Below are positions 22,465 through 33,999 of a stretch of 64,000 bases of DNA, in pieces. A program made the translations under genes and the position numbers. Origin of the DNA: Hexactinellida sp. DTS-2022 (taxonomy: Eukaryota; Porifera; Hexactinellida); NCBI GenBank assembly GCA_028753945.1, contig JAPNXP010000002.1:3844001-3908000 (forward strand), in the 5' to 3' direction. Below the pieces are notes generated by a model, which was not told the origin of the DNA, did not search any database, and was given only the letters and a program-made list of their open reading frames with translations. Position 1 is the first letter of the stretch. The number at the start of each line of letters is the position of its first letter.

Positions 22465-22650
22465 CGCTCTCAGGGACCCATACACCGGGGGATACCCGGA
22501 CGCGCAGAGATCGCTCTCAGTGACACAGCCACGGGGGGATACACGGACGCACAGAGATCTCTCTCAGGGACCCATACATCGGGGGATACCCGTACGCGCC
22601 GAGATCGCTCCCTGGCACCCATACACGGGGGTATACACGGACTCGTATTA
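22465..22650. repeat. 47-bp GC-rich tandem repeat, about 4 units
   Basis: Units begin CGCTCTCAGGGACCCATACA and contain CGGGGGATACCCGGACGCGC, at 22465, 22512, 22559 and 22606, the last diverged. It is a GC-rich island in AT-rich surroundings, so frames through it on both strands are artefacts. Confidence 0.85.
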
Positions 22651-23346
22651 TTAAAACTAAATTATTTGTGATTGTCTTAGTTAGTTTGTTTGTTTGTTTG
22701 TTTGAATTATTACTCAAATGTTTGGAAGGTTTGAACTCATTAATACATTCGGGGAAACATACAAACAAACAAATTAAACAAACAAACAACCATCCTTTAG
22801 TAATATTAATACGAAATTGGTGGCCTTAAGATTCTTATATACTACTGTTCAATTGTAGAAAGTTCGATTTCTTTAATGAAGTGGGAGTTATCTTCCTTTT
22901 CGTCGCAAGCTGTAAAAACACAACAAATATAATTTATTTCAAATAGAATAATTACTTTATGCTACATTGTATTCTGAATTAATTAAAGGTTCCTCTGCAA
23001 AACGCACTCACCTAACATCCTCTGTCAGAAAAGCAATGTCTTCTTCCTCTGCTTTTTTTGTATTTTCGATTTGAGAGAAACCATTGAGCAAGTTAGGTTT
23101 TTCTGCCATTATAAAAGTTTGAGAACTTGATTTGCAAATCTAATTAAGGCACGACTAAAACTTTGTATTGTAGGTATTGTCCCGAAGCTTGCTTCCTCTT
23201 CTTTTAGTCTTCACCAACCGTTTAGGAGAAGAATTAATTAATTAACATATAGCATAATTAATTCATTCTTAATTCAATTTCTGTTTTTATTGAAAGTATT
23301 GAAAAAATATCCTAGCTAGTCGGTCCCTCAGGGTTCTCTTCATAGT
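22651..23346. other. No gene; TTTG/CAAA microsatellites
   Basis: TTTG repeats at 22683-22703 and CAAA repeats at 22758-22790 face each other inverted. Nothing else is recognisable. Confidence 0.45.
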
Positions 23347-23350
23347 TTAA

Positions 23351-24237
23351 GGAGTCAGGAAGTTAAATATGGCCAGTTTCTATAGAAGGTCTCTACAAAA
23401 TAAATCAGAACACTCCAATTTATATATCAGCATGACTGGAAGCACATAAAAAGTCTTCAAAATAATTTCTAGACGATTCAAATATATATTCTTGTCTGGA
23501 AAGCACAAAACGTCCCAAAATCCGTCTGAAATTCGAACAAAAGGACACTAAACCACGTGGCACCCGTCAGTTATAACGGGTCCAAATACCTTTGTTATAT
23601 AATTATAATCCTAGTAAATAAGTCTAAAATCTGCCGCTAATAGTGTCCGGAAGTTAGAACTAAGCTCCAACGAAGATTGTATCTTTGCTTACGTCATCAA
23701 ATTGTGCCACATGACACATCCATATAAGGTAAACAAAATCATAGAATGTAAACTACATGGTATGTAGTCCCAATTTGTTGCCCAGTGAATTTGTATTGAT
23801 TAATTGACATCGTTACATGGTTAGAGCTAGTCGCAACGACTTCGCATTCGTGAGATAATTAATTGCTTCGTCATCAAAAGTGGCGCATCCATATGACCAT
23901 ATATGGTCAAAGAATTTATAATTTTCAGAAATATGAATTTTATTTTCTCAACTGTTAGAGCCATTCTAATATGTCTAAATCCAAATTTGCTGAGCAATAC
24001 GATTGAATTTGACGGACTTATAGCTGATTGTCCATTTTCTGCCCCCTGCTGGCCCTGCGGGTATTTGAATTACGACGTTTTGATCTATCCTGACCAGAAT
24101 ATACTTCAGAATCGTCTAGAAATTTTTTTGATGACTTTTTATGTGCTTCCAATCATGCTGATATAAAAATTGGAGTGTTATGATTAAGTTTGTAGAGACG
24201 TTCTATAGAAACTGGCCATATTTAACTTTGTGACTCC
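23351..24237. mobile_element. TTAA element, family 1, copy A
   Basis: Ends GGAGTCAGGAAGTTAAATAT and ATTTAACTTTGTGACTCC are inverted, inside TTAA (23347-23350 and 24238-24241). Inverted similarity continues for about 100 bases (ATGGCCAGTTTCTATAGAA). Copies lie at 25001-25886 and 15556-16313. No coding region. Confidence 0.9.
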
Positions 24238-24487
24238 TTAAGGAGGAGTGCACTTGGACACACTGTACCTGTCCCCAAGTGATCCATATCTCGGGAGGCA
24301 GAATACAATCTTTGGATGATATTTTGAACTTTCGTAACTCAATTACCAGAAAGAATAGTCACTAAATATAGCACCAAATTTAAGTGTGTCTGTGAATGCA
24401 AGCCAGAATTTGACAATGATGACCTGTAATAAAAGGTTAGTAATAAATTGACTATAGTACAGTAATAAAAGGTATAAGTTAAGAATA

Positions 24488-24640
24488 CAGTCTGTTCTAT
24501 TTTAATAGTCCACTTTTTAATAGTCCGCTAGTAACTTTACCAAATTCACTACATATTTTATATCTGTAATAGTCCATATTTTTCTAATAATCCACTTTGT
24601 GCCAATTGCCCACTGGTGGACTATTAGAGAGAACAGTGTG
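24488..24640. mobile_element. pogo/Tigger-like MITE, AATAGTCCA family
   Basis: CAGTCTGTTCTATTTTAATA at the left faces GGACTATTAGAGAGAACAGT at the right, with TA on both sides. A shorter relative is at 235-304. Confidence 0.7.
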
Positions 24641-24729
24641 TAGTACATAGTAATAAATTGACTATAGTAAACAGGTAACAGGTAAAAATTGAGAATAGTA
24701 GTAATAAATTGACTATAGTAAACAGGTAA

Positions 24730-25000
24730 TCTATACTATTAAAAAACAAGCCTGTATATGTGGGTGTGTGTATATATTTGTTTGTATGTTACGAGTTGAT
24801 TGTAGAAAGTGGACGGTTTCCAAATGTGATTTTTGGCATATAGGGGTAACTTTTGGTACGCGCCAACAAGTTGAGGTTTCCACTGAAATTTTTCACACCT
24901 CGACAAGTTATGACGTCATTGTCACATTTCGAGAACTCTGAAAATTCACTTAATCGAACACAATTCGCGCCCTTTAAAAGAGAAAGATCTGAGAATTTAA
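24730..25000 (+). mobile_element. Helitron-like 5' end, truncated
   Basis: TCTATACTATTAAAAAACAA follows an A and runs into a GTGTGTG/TTTGT-rich stretch, a pattern I associate with Helitron/Helentron 5' ends. It is cut by the TTAA element starting at 25001. A second such end is at 33325. Confidence 0.4.
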
Positions 25001-25886
25001 CGAGTCACAAAGTTAAATATGGCCAGTTTCTATAGAACGTCTCCACAAAGTTAATCAGAACACTCCCTTCTTTATATCAGCATGACTGGAAGCACAAAAA
25101 AGTCATTAAAAATTTTTCTAGAAGATTCTGAAGTGTATTTTTGTCAGGATGGATCAAAACGTCGTAAATCCAATACCTGCAGGGCCAGCAGGGGGCAGAA
25201 AATGAACCATCAGCAATAAGTCCGTCAAATTCAATCGTATTTCTTAGAAAATTTGGATTTAGACCTATTAGAATGACTCTAAACAGTTGAGATACTAAAA
25301 TTCATATTTCTGCAAATTTTAATTTCTTTGACCATATATGGTCATATGGATGCGCCACTTTTGATGACGGAGAAATTAATTATCTCACAAATGAGAAGTC
25401 GTTGCGACTAGCTCTAACCATGTAACGATGTCAATTAATCAATACAAATTCACTGGGCAACAGATTTGGATTACATACCATGTAGTTTACATTCTTTGAT
25501 TCTGTTTACATATATGGATGTGTCATGTGGCACAATTTGATTACGTAAGGTAAAATAAAATCTTCTTTAGAGCTTAGTTCTAACTTCCGGACACTAACAG
25601 CGTCAGATTTTAGACTGCTATACCAGGATTATGATTATATAACTAAGTTTTCTTGACCCGTTATGAATGACCGGTGCCACGTGGTTTAGTGTCCTTTTAT
25701 CCGAATTTCTGACAGACTTTGGGACGTTTTGTACTTTCCTGACAAGAATATACATTCAAATCTTCTAGAATTTTTTTTGAAGACTTTTTATGTGCTTCCA
25801 GTCATGTTGATATATAAATTGGAGTGTTCTGATTAACTTTTTAGAGACGTTCTATAGAAACTGGCCATATTTAACTTCCTGTTTCC
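25001..25886. mobile_element. TTAA element, family 1, copy B (inverted)
   Basis: It is the reverse orientation of copy A (GGGCCAGCAGGGGGCAGAAA near 25181). The ends lie inside TTAA at 24997-25000 and 25887-25890; the left terminus reads CGAGTCAC instead of GGAGTCAC. Confidence 0.9.
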
Positions 25887-26075
25887 TTAAGGAGATAGAG
25901 GCGTTGATTTTCGACACCCGATGACCCCCAAATATTATTGTATTATTGAACAGTACTAGTAATTCTAAGAAGGACGTAGATGCTCAGAATTTCAAAAATC
26001 GAAAAATTGGAATTAGAAATTCATAGTCGAAGTTTAGCCTAATAGTGAATCCATACTAGTCAATAAAAGTTCTAG

Positions 26076-28721
26076 CATAGCCTACTCTATATATGGCCTA
26101 ACAGTAACCTAGAAAATGTGGACCAAGGATGAAGGAGAAGATGGTAATATTTATCCAACCACAATATTTAATTTCAAAAATAATAATCATAATCAACCAC
26201 ATTAATTAGAAATATTCTTGAAATATATACAATTATTGATCAGATTTTATTCCAAACACTTCTATTGACGTAAAATCTCATCCTTTTAATTTCGCTCTGG
26301 TATTTATTCATATTAGCTTCTATTCATGCCTAACTCGTGTTCTGTCCCCGGATGCAAGAGCAACTACAACCCAGATGACCATGTTCCTGTGTTCAAGATG
26401 CCTCAAAATCCACCAACCCTGAATCATGCCTGGACATACTCTCTTCGTCGCGAGGATATCGGTGACCTGAAGATGGTCTATGTATGTATCAACCATTTTC
26501 AGAAAGAAGACATAGACTACACTTTCCAAGTCCCAAGAGGAGATAGTACTTTTACTGAAGTACCGCGGGCGAAGCCAAAGCTGAAGGAAGCCGCTGTACC
26601 AAGTTTACTAACTCGCTGCCCAGCGTATTATTCATCCAAACCTAACAAACAGAATCGCTTCTCATACGATGCAAAAGAGGAAGAATTGATGAACCAAACA
26701 CTACAACTCAGCTTGAGATCCGAGAGTCAAGAGAAAGAGAAGTTTGTGGTAACTCTCCACAGGACTTGAAAGATAAGTTAAAACCTTGATTTCTTTATCT
26801 AATAGTTGGTTGGTGTGGTTCCGTAATGAAAGCAACATAACGTTTGTTCTCGCTAAAATGGTTGAAAAAAATATCTCAGTAGATTTGTACCTTGAAATCA
26901 ATGCTTATTTATCCACCTCAGCCTATTTTAATAGACAGAGTATATCCGTTTCCATTGCTGCAATTAGTGACATTCGAGAAATTGAATCTGTTTTGCAGAA
27001 ACCTGCTTTAAAATACAACTCTAGTTCTTATTGTGATTATCCCCTTAAGTTCGGTTGTGCATCATTTGAAGATGTATGTTAATTATATAATTCAGAAAGA
27101 ACAAGTTATCCAAGTTAGCTCCTCATTTGACTATGATGTCATGTTTTCCGTCGCATAGAGCTTCAAAATGTAAAACTGGTTTTGAAAGTCGTTAACGAAT
27201 TAACAATATCTGCGCTAACTATCCAGAATATAGAAATAATACTCCGGAGTTTGTTGATACCCTTCTTACTGTTTGGAAATTATTCAACGTTAACACACCA
27301 TTTAAAGGAATACTTTTGAACGATAATTTCTCTAGACCTTTGACTTTTAATTGACGAGCGATTTCTATTTTTGACTCATGTAGTTTTGGTTAGATGCTTG
27401 GCAAACTTTACCAGAAAAAATTGGCAAACTGAGTAAACAAACATACACCAGTTTTAGACATGCTTGTATTACCTTACCACAAATTACCAATCATTTGACT
27501 CAATATTGTGGCTTTACATATGTGTTGTCCTCCTTTCTACAGACGGATCCCTTGGAACACCATTTCGGTCTATACCCTATGATGTCGGGTTCTAATTATC
27601 ACATCTCCTATCTTCAAATCCTTGAACCGAGCGTCGACTTAAACTTTCTAGCATAATCAAACATATTTACTGACCAACAAGACACTTCCTTTCAATCTAT
27701 TCAGTCATTTGTTAAGTCATTTTCTTCTCCGTATAGTGTATTCCACTACTGATGGTGAGTTCAATTTGGAGCCATTTCTTGATGCGATTAATGATTTATC
27801 AACAATTGATTGTGGTTCACAGTTGAAACAATCATTAGCCTTTATTGCATGCTATACTGTCCATCAGTACCTGAAACAAACAAAACCGTGTCATGTCTGT
27901 CTCATATGCTAACAGTTGATAAAGAATTTCTCCTTGATTTAGACCTGGACTCTCAGTATAAACTTCTGCAGCTAACGGACCGTGGCGGACTTAAATATCC
28001 ATCTGAGCCAGTTTTAAAATCCATATTTGTTATATGGAAGACCTTTAGTGCCATCGAAAACAATAAAGAGCTGATGGCGAAGCTTGTAAGTGGACCTTCT
28101 AGAAAAATACTATTTGACTCACGTTGGTGTATTTGGAAGTTAGCGATAATCGTCATCCAAGTATTTGGAAGTCTACTTGTATTAGCTGTGGTGTGTTTAG
28201 TTGGAACATCTTATCGAAGCTCGTCTTTACCGCAGCGAATTGCTTTCTTGCAAACAAAGTTAAGAATTATAACTCGCTGGTTCTTTCAAAAAGTATAGAA
28301 AGCGTAAATTTAAGAAATTCTCTTAATTATGTGTTTACTTATTTGTATTTACCATTATTTGTATTACTCTGTTATTCTTATTTCTATTATGTAGTTAAGT
28401 GTGTCGTGTGTCACTGCTAGAGCCAGAGAGAGAAAGAGGAGAGAGGAAAGAAAGCAAATAATTGTGTAGTATTTACTGTATATTACTATTAGAAATTGTA
28501 CTGTTTGTGTTTATTATTACTATTAAATTATGAAAATCCAATCACCCTTCTCATTACAGCAAATATTAATTACGGGCTAGCACGGCTGAGTTATGTTTAC
28601 GACCTAGAGACCCATAAAGAACTAAGTATTCAATATAGAAAACATTAAAAAATTAAAATTTCCCATCTTCTTGTGCATCCCTGGTATATCTACTGTCAGG
28701 CCATATATAGAGTAGGCTATG
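26076..28721 (+). mobile_element. P-like transposon
   Basis: The terminal inverted repeats are 29 bases (CATAGCCTACTCTATATATG...) with one mismatch, at 26076-26104 and 28693-28721. GTTCTAG is duplicated on both sides (26069-26075, 28722-28728). The empty site is present once in the related element at about 58126-58132. The duplication is 7 bp, or 8 if the outermost C is assigned to the target; P elements make 8. The length of 2646 is near that of P elements. Confidence 0.93.
26326..28298 (+). pseudogene. THAP-domain P-type transposase, copy 1
   Basis: The ATG at 26326 starts a canonical THAP finger: CSVPGC, the Trp of HAWTYSLRRED, VCINHF and AAVPSLL (residues 5-90). This domain would bind the transposon ends. 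After the stop at 26767 the frame shifts, and NSWLVWFRNESNITFVLAKM follows (from about 26801). Further on, in changing frames, come TLPEKIGKLSKQTYTSF (27409), DPLEHHFGLYPMMSGSNYHI (27547), with the Glu expected to close the catalytic triad, then a C-terminal part CHVCLHMLTVDKEFL..RGGLKYPSEPVL (27890-28015). Frameshifts and stops prevent function, and the central RNase-H-like part seen in copy 2 is missing or unrecognisable. It lies wholly between the 29-bp ends of the P-like element. Confidence 0.85.
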
Positions 28722-29416
28722 GTTCTAGCTATTTGCTCTATTTGGCGCAAGTTCTATTATAGTGCAAGTTTAACTCTACTACATTAGTACAAGGGATTTT
28801 GCCACACAGAATTTTCGATATCGATTTGATTCTTTTTTTCTATAGATTTTCAAATAATCAGTCGATTTTATCGGAAATTTGGCATTATAAAATTATTAAC
28901 TCTAAAGCTTTGTATTAAAGTTGAAAATCGACACGGCAAAATCCCAAGAACAACTGACAAGGCTCATTTTTGAGGGATAGTTTTTTTTTCTACGACTTAT
29001 ACTTTTTGAGATATGCGAGCTATACAAAGGTCACTCCCCGGAAAAATCAAACGGAATGTATTTGTACAAAATGACGGTGATTTTGACCTTTGGTGACGTC
29101 AAAAAGGTAAAGAAAATGTCCGAATCAAATTTTTCTTTCGGAATTGGATAGATACCATGTAAAAGTATAGCTGGGAGTGTTTAAAATATAATATATCATT
29201 TTTCATGAATTTACAATTATTTACTATTCTATGGCCATAATATTTTATAAGACTATGATTTTGACCTTTGGTGACCCCAAAAAGCTTAAAAAATTTCAAA
29301 TTCGAAATTTTCTTTCGGATTTCGATAGATAGTGTATCAAAGTATGGTTGGAAAGCTTAAACAAGTCTTTTGCATTATTTAATAATATACATAAACCCAC
29401 GCCTCTATCTCCTTAA

Positions 29417-30135
29417 GGTTAAATTACCCCACGTGAATGAAAGTTCTTGTATTAATCTGTAATTGTGAGAAATATATACCTATACGATACAAATCAATAA
29501 ACCAAAAAGAAAATGTCCCTATCTATTATACTTTTTATTTTTTGTCGGTTTCAAAATTTGGCTAATACAAATCTCCCATAGGGCGATTTCCAAAAGTGGT
29601 GGTCGATATTATGCGGTAATTTGGCAATGCAATTATCAATGTTTGTCATCAGAATCAATATTTAAAGATTATAAGCGTACGGAGTAGGTAGACGGTTTAC
29701 ATTTTTGAATTATGACTTGGAATTTTTTTTATCAAGCATTTTATCAAATTTCGCATGAAAAGATGACCTTTTTATTCATTTTTTGGTTTCAAAAAGTCGC
29801 AATATTTTTTATTTAGATCTTATCAAAATTCTAAACCACTCACCAACCGCCCATAACGATGATCTTTCTGATAGATCACACAGTACAGGTCTTTAGCAAA
29901 TAATGATCTTGCAAACTACACACTTATCAGGTGGAGTCGAAAAAATCCCCCTATGGGACTTTTGTATTAGCATAATACTGCAAGCCCAATAATTTCAAAA
30001 TTTATATAAGATAATTAGATTTCGTTTTCAGTTTCGACATAGCTATAATCTCTTCCATCATATATGTGAAATTCAAACTCCCACCTTCAAAACTAAATTC
30101 ATGTGTTTTTTGGGTGAATCTGCCGTAATTTAACC
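29417..30135. mobile_element. TTAA element, family 3, copy 1
   Basis: Ends GGTTAAATTACCCCACGTGA and GTAATTTAACC inside TTAA (29413-29416 and 30136-30139). It is 719 bases, exactly the length of the copy at 62111-62829. Its left TTAA is shared with the family 4 element. Confidence 0.92.
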
Positions 30136-30139
30136 TTAA

Positions 30140-31872
30140 TTAAGGAACAACAAGTGTTCACAACTGAGACACCTTTCAATGAGGCAGTAACCAGAGCTAG
30201 TTTTGTAGTAGCTCATAAAATTGCTCAGGAGAGTGAATCCTTCAGTGAAGGAGAGTTCGTGAAGGACTGTCTGCTGGCATGCTCTGATATTATCTGTCCA
30301 AAAGAGACGAAAACATTTGACTGTGTCAGTCTTTCCAGAAGAATAATTACCTGCAGAGTAGAAGAAATCTCAGCAGATTTACATGATCAAGTCAAGGATG
30401 AATGTAGAGACTGTGTCTGCTTCTCTTTGGCCCTTGATGAGAGCACTGATATCAAGGACACTGCCCAGCTGCTAATATTTATTCGTACAATTGACTTTAA
30501 CTTTAAAATATCGGAAGAGCTCGCGTCAATGGTGCCTTTGAAAAGTACAACTACTGGTACAGATTTATTGAAGGCAGTTAATGAGTGCATCGAGAAACTG
30601 GGAATTTCGTGGGATGAGCTAGTGAGCGTCACAACTGATGGTAGAACCAACCTGAAAGGAAAACAAATTGGATTACTGAAAAAGCTTCAGGATCAACTCC
30701 ATATTGAGAATCCGGACCAAAATATAATATTCATGCACTGTATTATCCACCAGCATGCCTTATGCAAGGGTGCTCTTGGTTTGACGAATGTTTCTGATGT
30801 AGTGACAAAGGTTGTCAATTACATCAAAGCTCGAGGGCTAAATCATTGGCAGTTTCTAGCTATTCTGCGGGACATGGAAGCACTATATGCTGATGTCCCC
30901 TATCATACGAAAGTAAGATGGTTGAGTCTGGGAAAAGTATTCAAAAGAGTTTGGGAGTTGAGGGAAGAAATAAACCTCTTCCTAACCATGAAAGATAAGG
31001 CTTCAGACTTCCCTGAGCTAAATGATAGCGAGTGGTTGTCTGACTTCGCATTTGCAGTTGACATAATGGAGTACGTGAACGAGCTAAATACCCACTTGCA
31101 AGGTCAGGATATGTTGGCTCACAATATGCATGCAAAGGTGGAGGCCTTCAAAGCCAAATTGAAGCTCATTTATGCAGGAATCAACAAAGGCAACTGCGAC
31201 CATATGCCTACACTCAAGCAGACATCAGTTTGTGGTGACAAGCTGGGATACTACGCGTCAAAGCTTCAAGATCTGCACAAGGAATTTTCCGAAAGATTCG
31301 GAGATTTCGATCTTGTAAATGTAGATATGTCCATTGTTTCCAGGCCTTTTTCAGTTGAAGTGGAGGGAATACCCACTCATCTGCAAATGGAAATTCTAGA
31401 TTTGCAAAGTGACAACTTACTCAAGGATAATTTTCGGGAGATGTCACTCTCAGGTTTTTATGCATCCCTGAATGATGCCACATTTCCACGTTTAAAATAT
31501 CTGGCTCGTAACATTCTTGTTCTCTTTGGTTCAACATATGTATGTGAGCAGGCTTTCTCCAGGATGAAGTTCATCAAGGATAAATCAAGATCTGTAATGG
31601 AGATGAACACCTTGATCAGCTTATGCGAATTGCTATATCACCAAAAGAACCAAATTTTGACAAACTAATAAAAATGCAGAATCAACTGCATTGCTCTCAT
31701 TAAACACTATTAGAACTATTATTATTTATGATTATTGTTTATTTTACAATTAGCTAGTTTCTCTAATAAATAACCACATGGAACGTAGTCGTAGCCTCGT
31801 AGGTGAATACGGCCCGCATAAAAATTTGGAATTAGAATGCGGCCAGCGAAGCAAAAAGTTTGCCCACCCCTG
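30140..31872 (+). mobile_element. hAT transposon, right part only
   Basis: The right terminus AAAGTTTGCCCACCCCTG ends at 31872 and fits the CAGGGGTGGGCAAACTTT end known from Charlie-type hATs. It is followed by CTCTAGAG (31873-31880), a palindromic 8-bp target typical of hAT. The left terminus was not found in the window. Confidence 0.75.
30154..31703 (+). pseudogene. hAT transposase, GTF2IRD2-like
   Basis: About 500 codons are open without interruption. Landmarks: FSLALDESTDIKDTAQLLIF (about residue 91-110, catalytic Asp), TTDGRTNLKGKQIGL, MHCIIHQHALC (hAT CxxH-type region), RWLSLGKVFKRVWELREE, and the C-terminal dimerisation motif YVCEQAFSRMKFIKDKSRS. The first codon is GTG; no ATG fits, and the N-terminal zinc finger expected of this family is absent, so the 5' part is missing. 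A one-base shift near 31590 replaces the proper end: the neighbouring frame reads DEHLDQLMRIAISPKE and stops at 31703. A TTAA element ends 18 bases upstream and may have removed or displaced the 5' portion. Confidence 0.88.
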
Positions 31873-32440
31873 CTCTAGAGTGTCCCGTTTACGAGAAATA
31901 AATTTGCATGTGTCATCAAAATTGGTCAAATCACACTACCATATAGGGCAATGTCGAAAACGGTGCGTCCTAGGCTCACAAAATGTATTATTTACATATG
32001 GGAAACCATGTGTGCTGATCATTTTTCACTGGTATTACTTGAATTTATCTCTTTTCCTCTCTGAGTTACGAATTAGTTAAGAATCCGTACCCTAAAGATC
32101 GCCGAAGGGCTATAACTTTTGCAACATCCACTTTTTGCATAAAATTTTCTATGAGTTTTGCAAAAATTTCCTCGAACTATCATTTGTTTGAGTATTGAAA
32201 CACTGTTAACACAATTACTAGTTAATTTACCGTGTTTAAGAACCTTGGTATTACAAAACCTAGTTAGAAAATGAAAGGCCGCCCATTTAAAACGTTCATA
32301 TCTCTGGAAATAATCTTCGAATCGATGAAAACCAAAGTCCCATCGAAAGATATCATCCTTACGCAGTGTGTGTAAAAATATTGAAAAAATTTGGACATTT
32401 CGAATTGTGGGCGATTTAAAGGAGGAACCAGCGTTAAATT
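31873..32440. repeat. Dispersed repeat R1, copy 2
   Basis: It matches 3690-4257 throughout. The hAT element above landed in the CTCTAGAG of its palindromic module, so only the part right of the target is adjacent here. Confidence 0.8.
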
Positions 32441-33037
32441 ATTTTTTATGATCAATTGTTGTATATTTTCGTCAGAGATCATTTGGCTAGAGTAATGATA
32501 TTACTAATCTTCCAATGTTGAGGAATTCATACTTACATGTAGAACTCGATCGAAGATGTGAAACCAATGGTCTCCTCTACAAACTAGATCATATCTTTGA
32601 AAATACGTTTGGAAAAGACTGAAAACTATGTAAAACAATAAATATCATCCTTTTTAGTGCCTGCAATAAATACTTTTTTTGTTAAGGTTAACTTGATACA
32701 TAAGATGAGAATCATTATTATCACGGAAAATTATCAGGGAAATGTTCAGCCTGGCATATAAAGGAGATGGATTCATTTACTGGTAAACAAAATGCTAGTA
32801 AGAACCACAAATAAATACAAATTACTCACTTTAATACTGAGAAAGACTGTCCCGTGTGTTGTGTCACCCACTGAATGCAGTAATTAAGATGTGAGTTATG
32901 ATAATTTCATGGTTGTATACATGCGAGGCAGAGAGGGAAAGAGATACACGTGCATGGAGCGAATTGGTTCTAATCAGTAATGCAAACCCAGCAGTTGATA
33001 ATTGTGGAGAGATAATAACTTGAAAATTACAAGTGTT
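32441..33037. other. Nothing recognised
   Basis: AT-rich, with no frames or repeats of note. Confidence 0.25.
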
Positions 33038-33045
33038 GTATATTG

Positions 33046-33209
33046 CAGCGTTTCCCAACCTTTTTCCAACCGCGGACCCCATGTAACAAATATTAAACAC
33101 TATGCGGGCCACTCCCATTATGCGTAATACAAATCTCGAGATTTTGCGGACCCCCTACTGCCGTCCGTGGACCCCTTGGGGGTCCACTGACCACAGGTTG
33201 CGGTCCCTG
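33046..33209. mobile_element. Short hAT-like MITE
   Basis: Left end CAGCGTTTCCCAACCT and right end AGGTTGCGGTCCCTG are partly inverted. The flanks GTATATTG and GCATATAG agree at six of eight positions, an eroded target duplication. Confidence 0.55.
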
Positions 33210-33324
33210 GCATATAGGACATAATATTTTAGAATGGTAAGAGCAGTGGTTCCCAACCTGGGAGGAATTCCTCCCTGGGGAGGAATTTGGCCATCCTCGG
33301 GGAGGAATTCCACCTACTTAGATA

Positions 33325-33690
33325 TCTATATTATTAAATCTCGATTGTTGTGTTTGTTTGTGCGTTAATTCGGATTGTAATAAAATGATGGGGGAAAAGA
33401 AACCGCATTTATAATTTTGATTGAAACTAACTTCCAAGTAGTATCCTGAACACGAATTTCGCGTTTATAAATTTATAATACGAGTTTGTTGTTGTTATTA
33501 CACAAATAGGTAAACAAATTAGTGAAAATTCATAATAAACCTAGAAGTTGGCTTTCAACCGGTTTTATAAGTATATAACTATGACAAATATTACTAATAA
33601 GGTAATCAATCGTTTAGCGAGGAGTAAGGCCGCGTAGCGGCCGTTAACTTGTATTGTGTAGCACCGATCTGTTGAAAGTGACCGAGATCG
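33325..33690 (+). repeat. Helitron-like end plus satellite-family unit
   Basis: TCTATATTATTAAATCTCGA after an A is followed by TTTGTTTGTGCG. Next comes one unit of the 140-bp repeat (33425-33545) and the GC hairpin GGCCGCGTAGCGGCC (33629-33643), then ATTGTGTAGCACCGATCTGT. A similar end module is at 36505-36560 and, without the hairpin, near 35038. Confidence 0.5.
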
Positions 33691-33835
33691 AAGGGCTCGT
33701 ATTATGAAATTTTCTGGATCACTTTGTCTCACTGAATGATTTAATCACTGAGTAATTAACAATATCAAGTATTGATAATATTGACTGTTCTCATTAACAG
33801 TATTATTTATATTTTACTTAGTTTTTCAGTAACCG

Positions 33836-33999
33836 CAAGGCCGCATTAAGGGGGGGGCTATGGGTGCTGCTGCACTAGGGCCCAGGGCCTGAGGGGCCAA
33901 TTAGGGGCCCGCGTAGCGTGCCTCCAGACAGTATAAGACAAATAGGGGCCCTGATATTTGGACAGTACCAGGGCCCAGACGACCCTTAATGCGGCCTTG
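33836..33999. mobile_element. Nested hAT-like MITE, CAAGGCCGCATTAAGGG
   Basis: The ends match inverted over 17 bases. Flanking AGTAACCG and AGTAACAG agree at six of eight positions. The interior is G/C-run rich. Confidence 0.7.

Larger units (their letters stand above)
25891..29412. mobile_element. TTAA element, family 4, carrying a P-like transposon
   Basis: Ends GGAGATAGAGGCGTTG and ACGCCTCTATCTCC, inside TTAA (25887-25890 and 29413-29416). Without the P-like insert and one target copy it measures 869 bases, against 864 for the copy at 57952-58815. The interior has no gene of its own. Confidence 0.9.

Noticed and set aside
22453..22789. Frames on both strands through the 47-bp repeat
   Set aside because: They reflect the GC-rich tandem repeat, not coding selection.
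15979..24166. Similar frames of about 90 codons at 15979 and 23903
   Set aside because: They correspond to the same part of family 1 TTAA elements, with stops in the third copy; shared by repeat descent, not coding.
25891..29416. Assigning the THAP transposase to the TTAA (Kolobok-like) borders
   Set aside because: The THAP gene lies inside its own 29-bp inverted ends with a 7-bp duplication at 26069-28728; TTAA belongs to the host MITE.
32864..33118. Minus-strand frame of 84 codons
   Set aside because: It overlaps the hAT-like MITE and shows no domain.
33836..33999. TTAA element suspected from CCGCATTAAGGGG
   Set aside because: TTAA here is internal to the inverted end CAAGGCCGCATTAAGGG, and the flanks look like an 8-bp hAT target.
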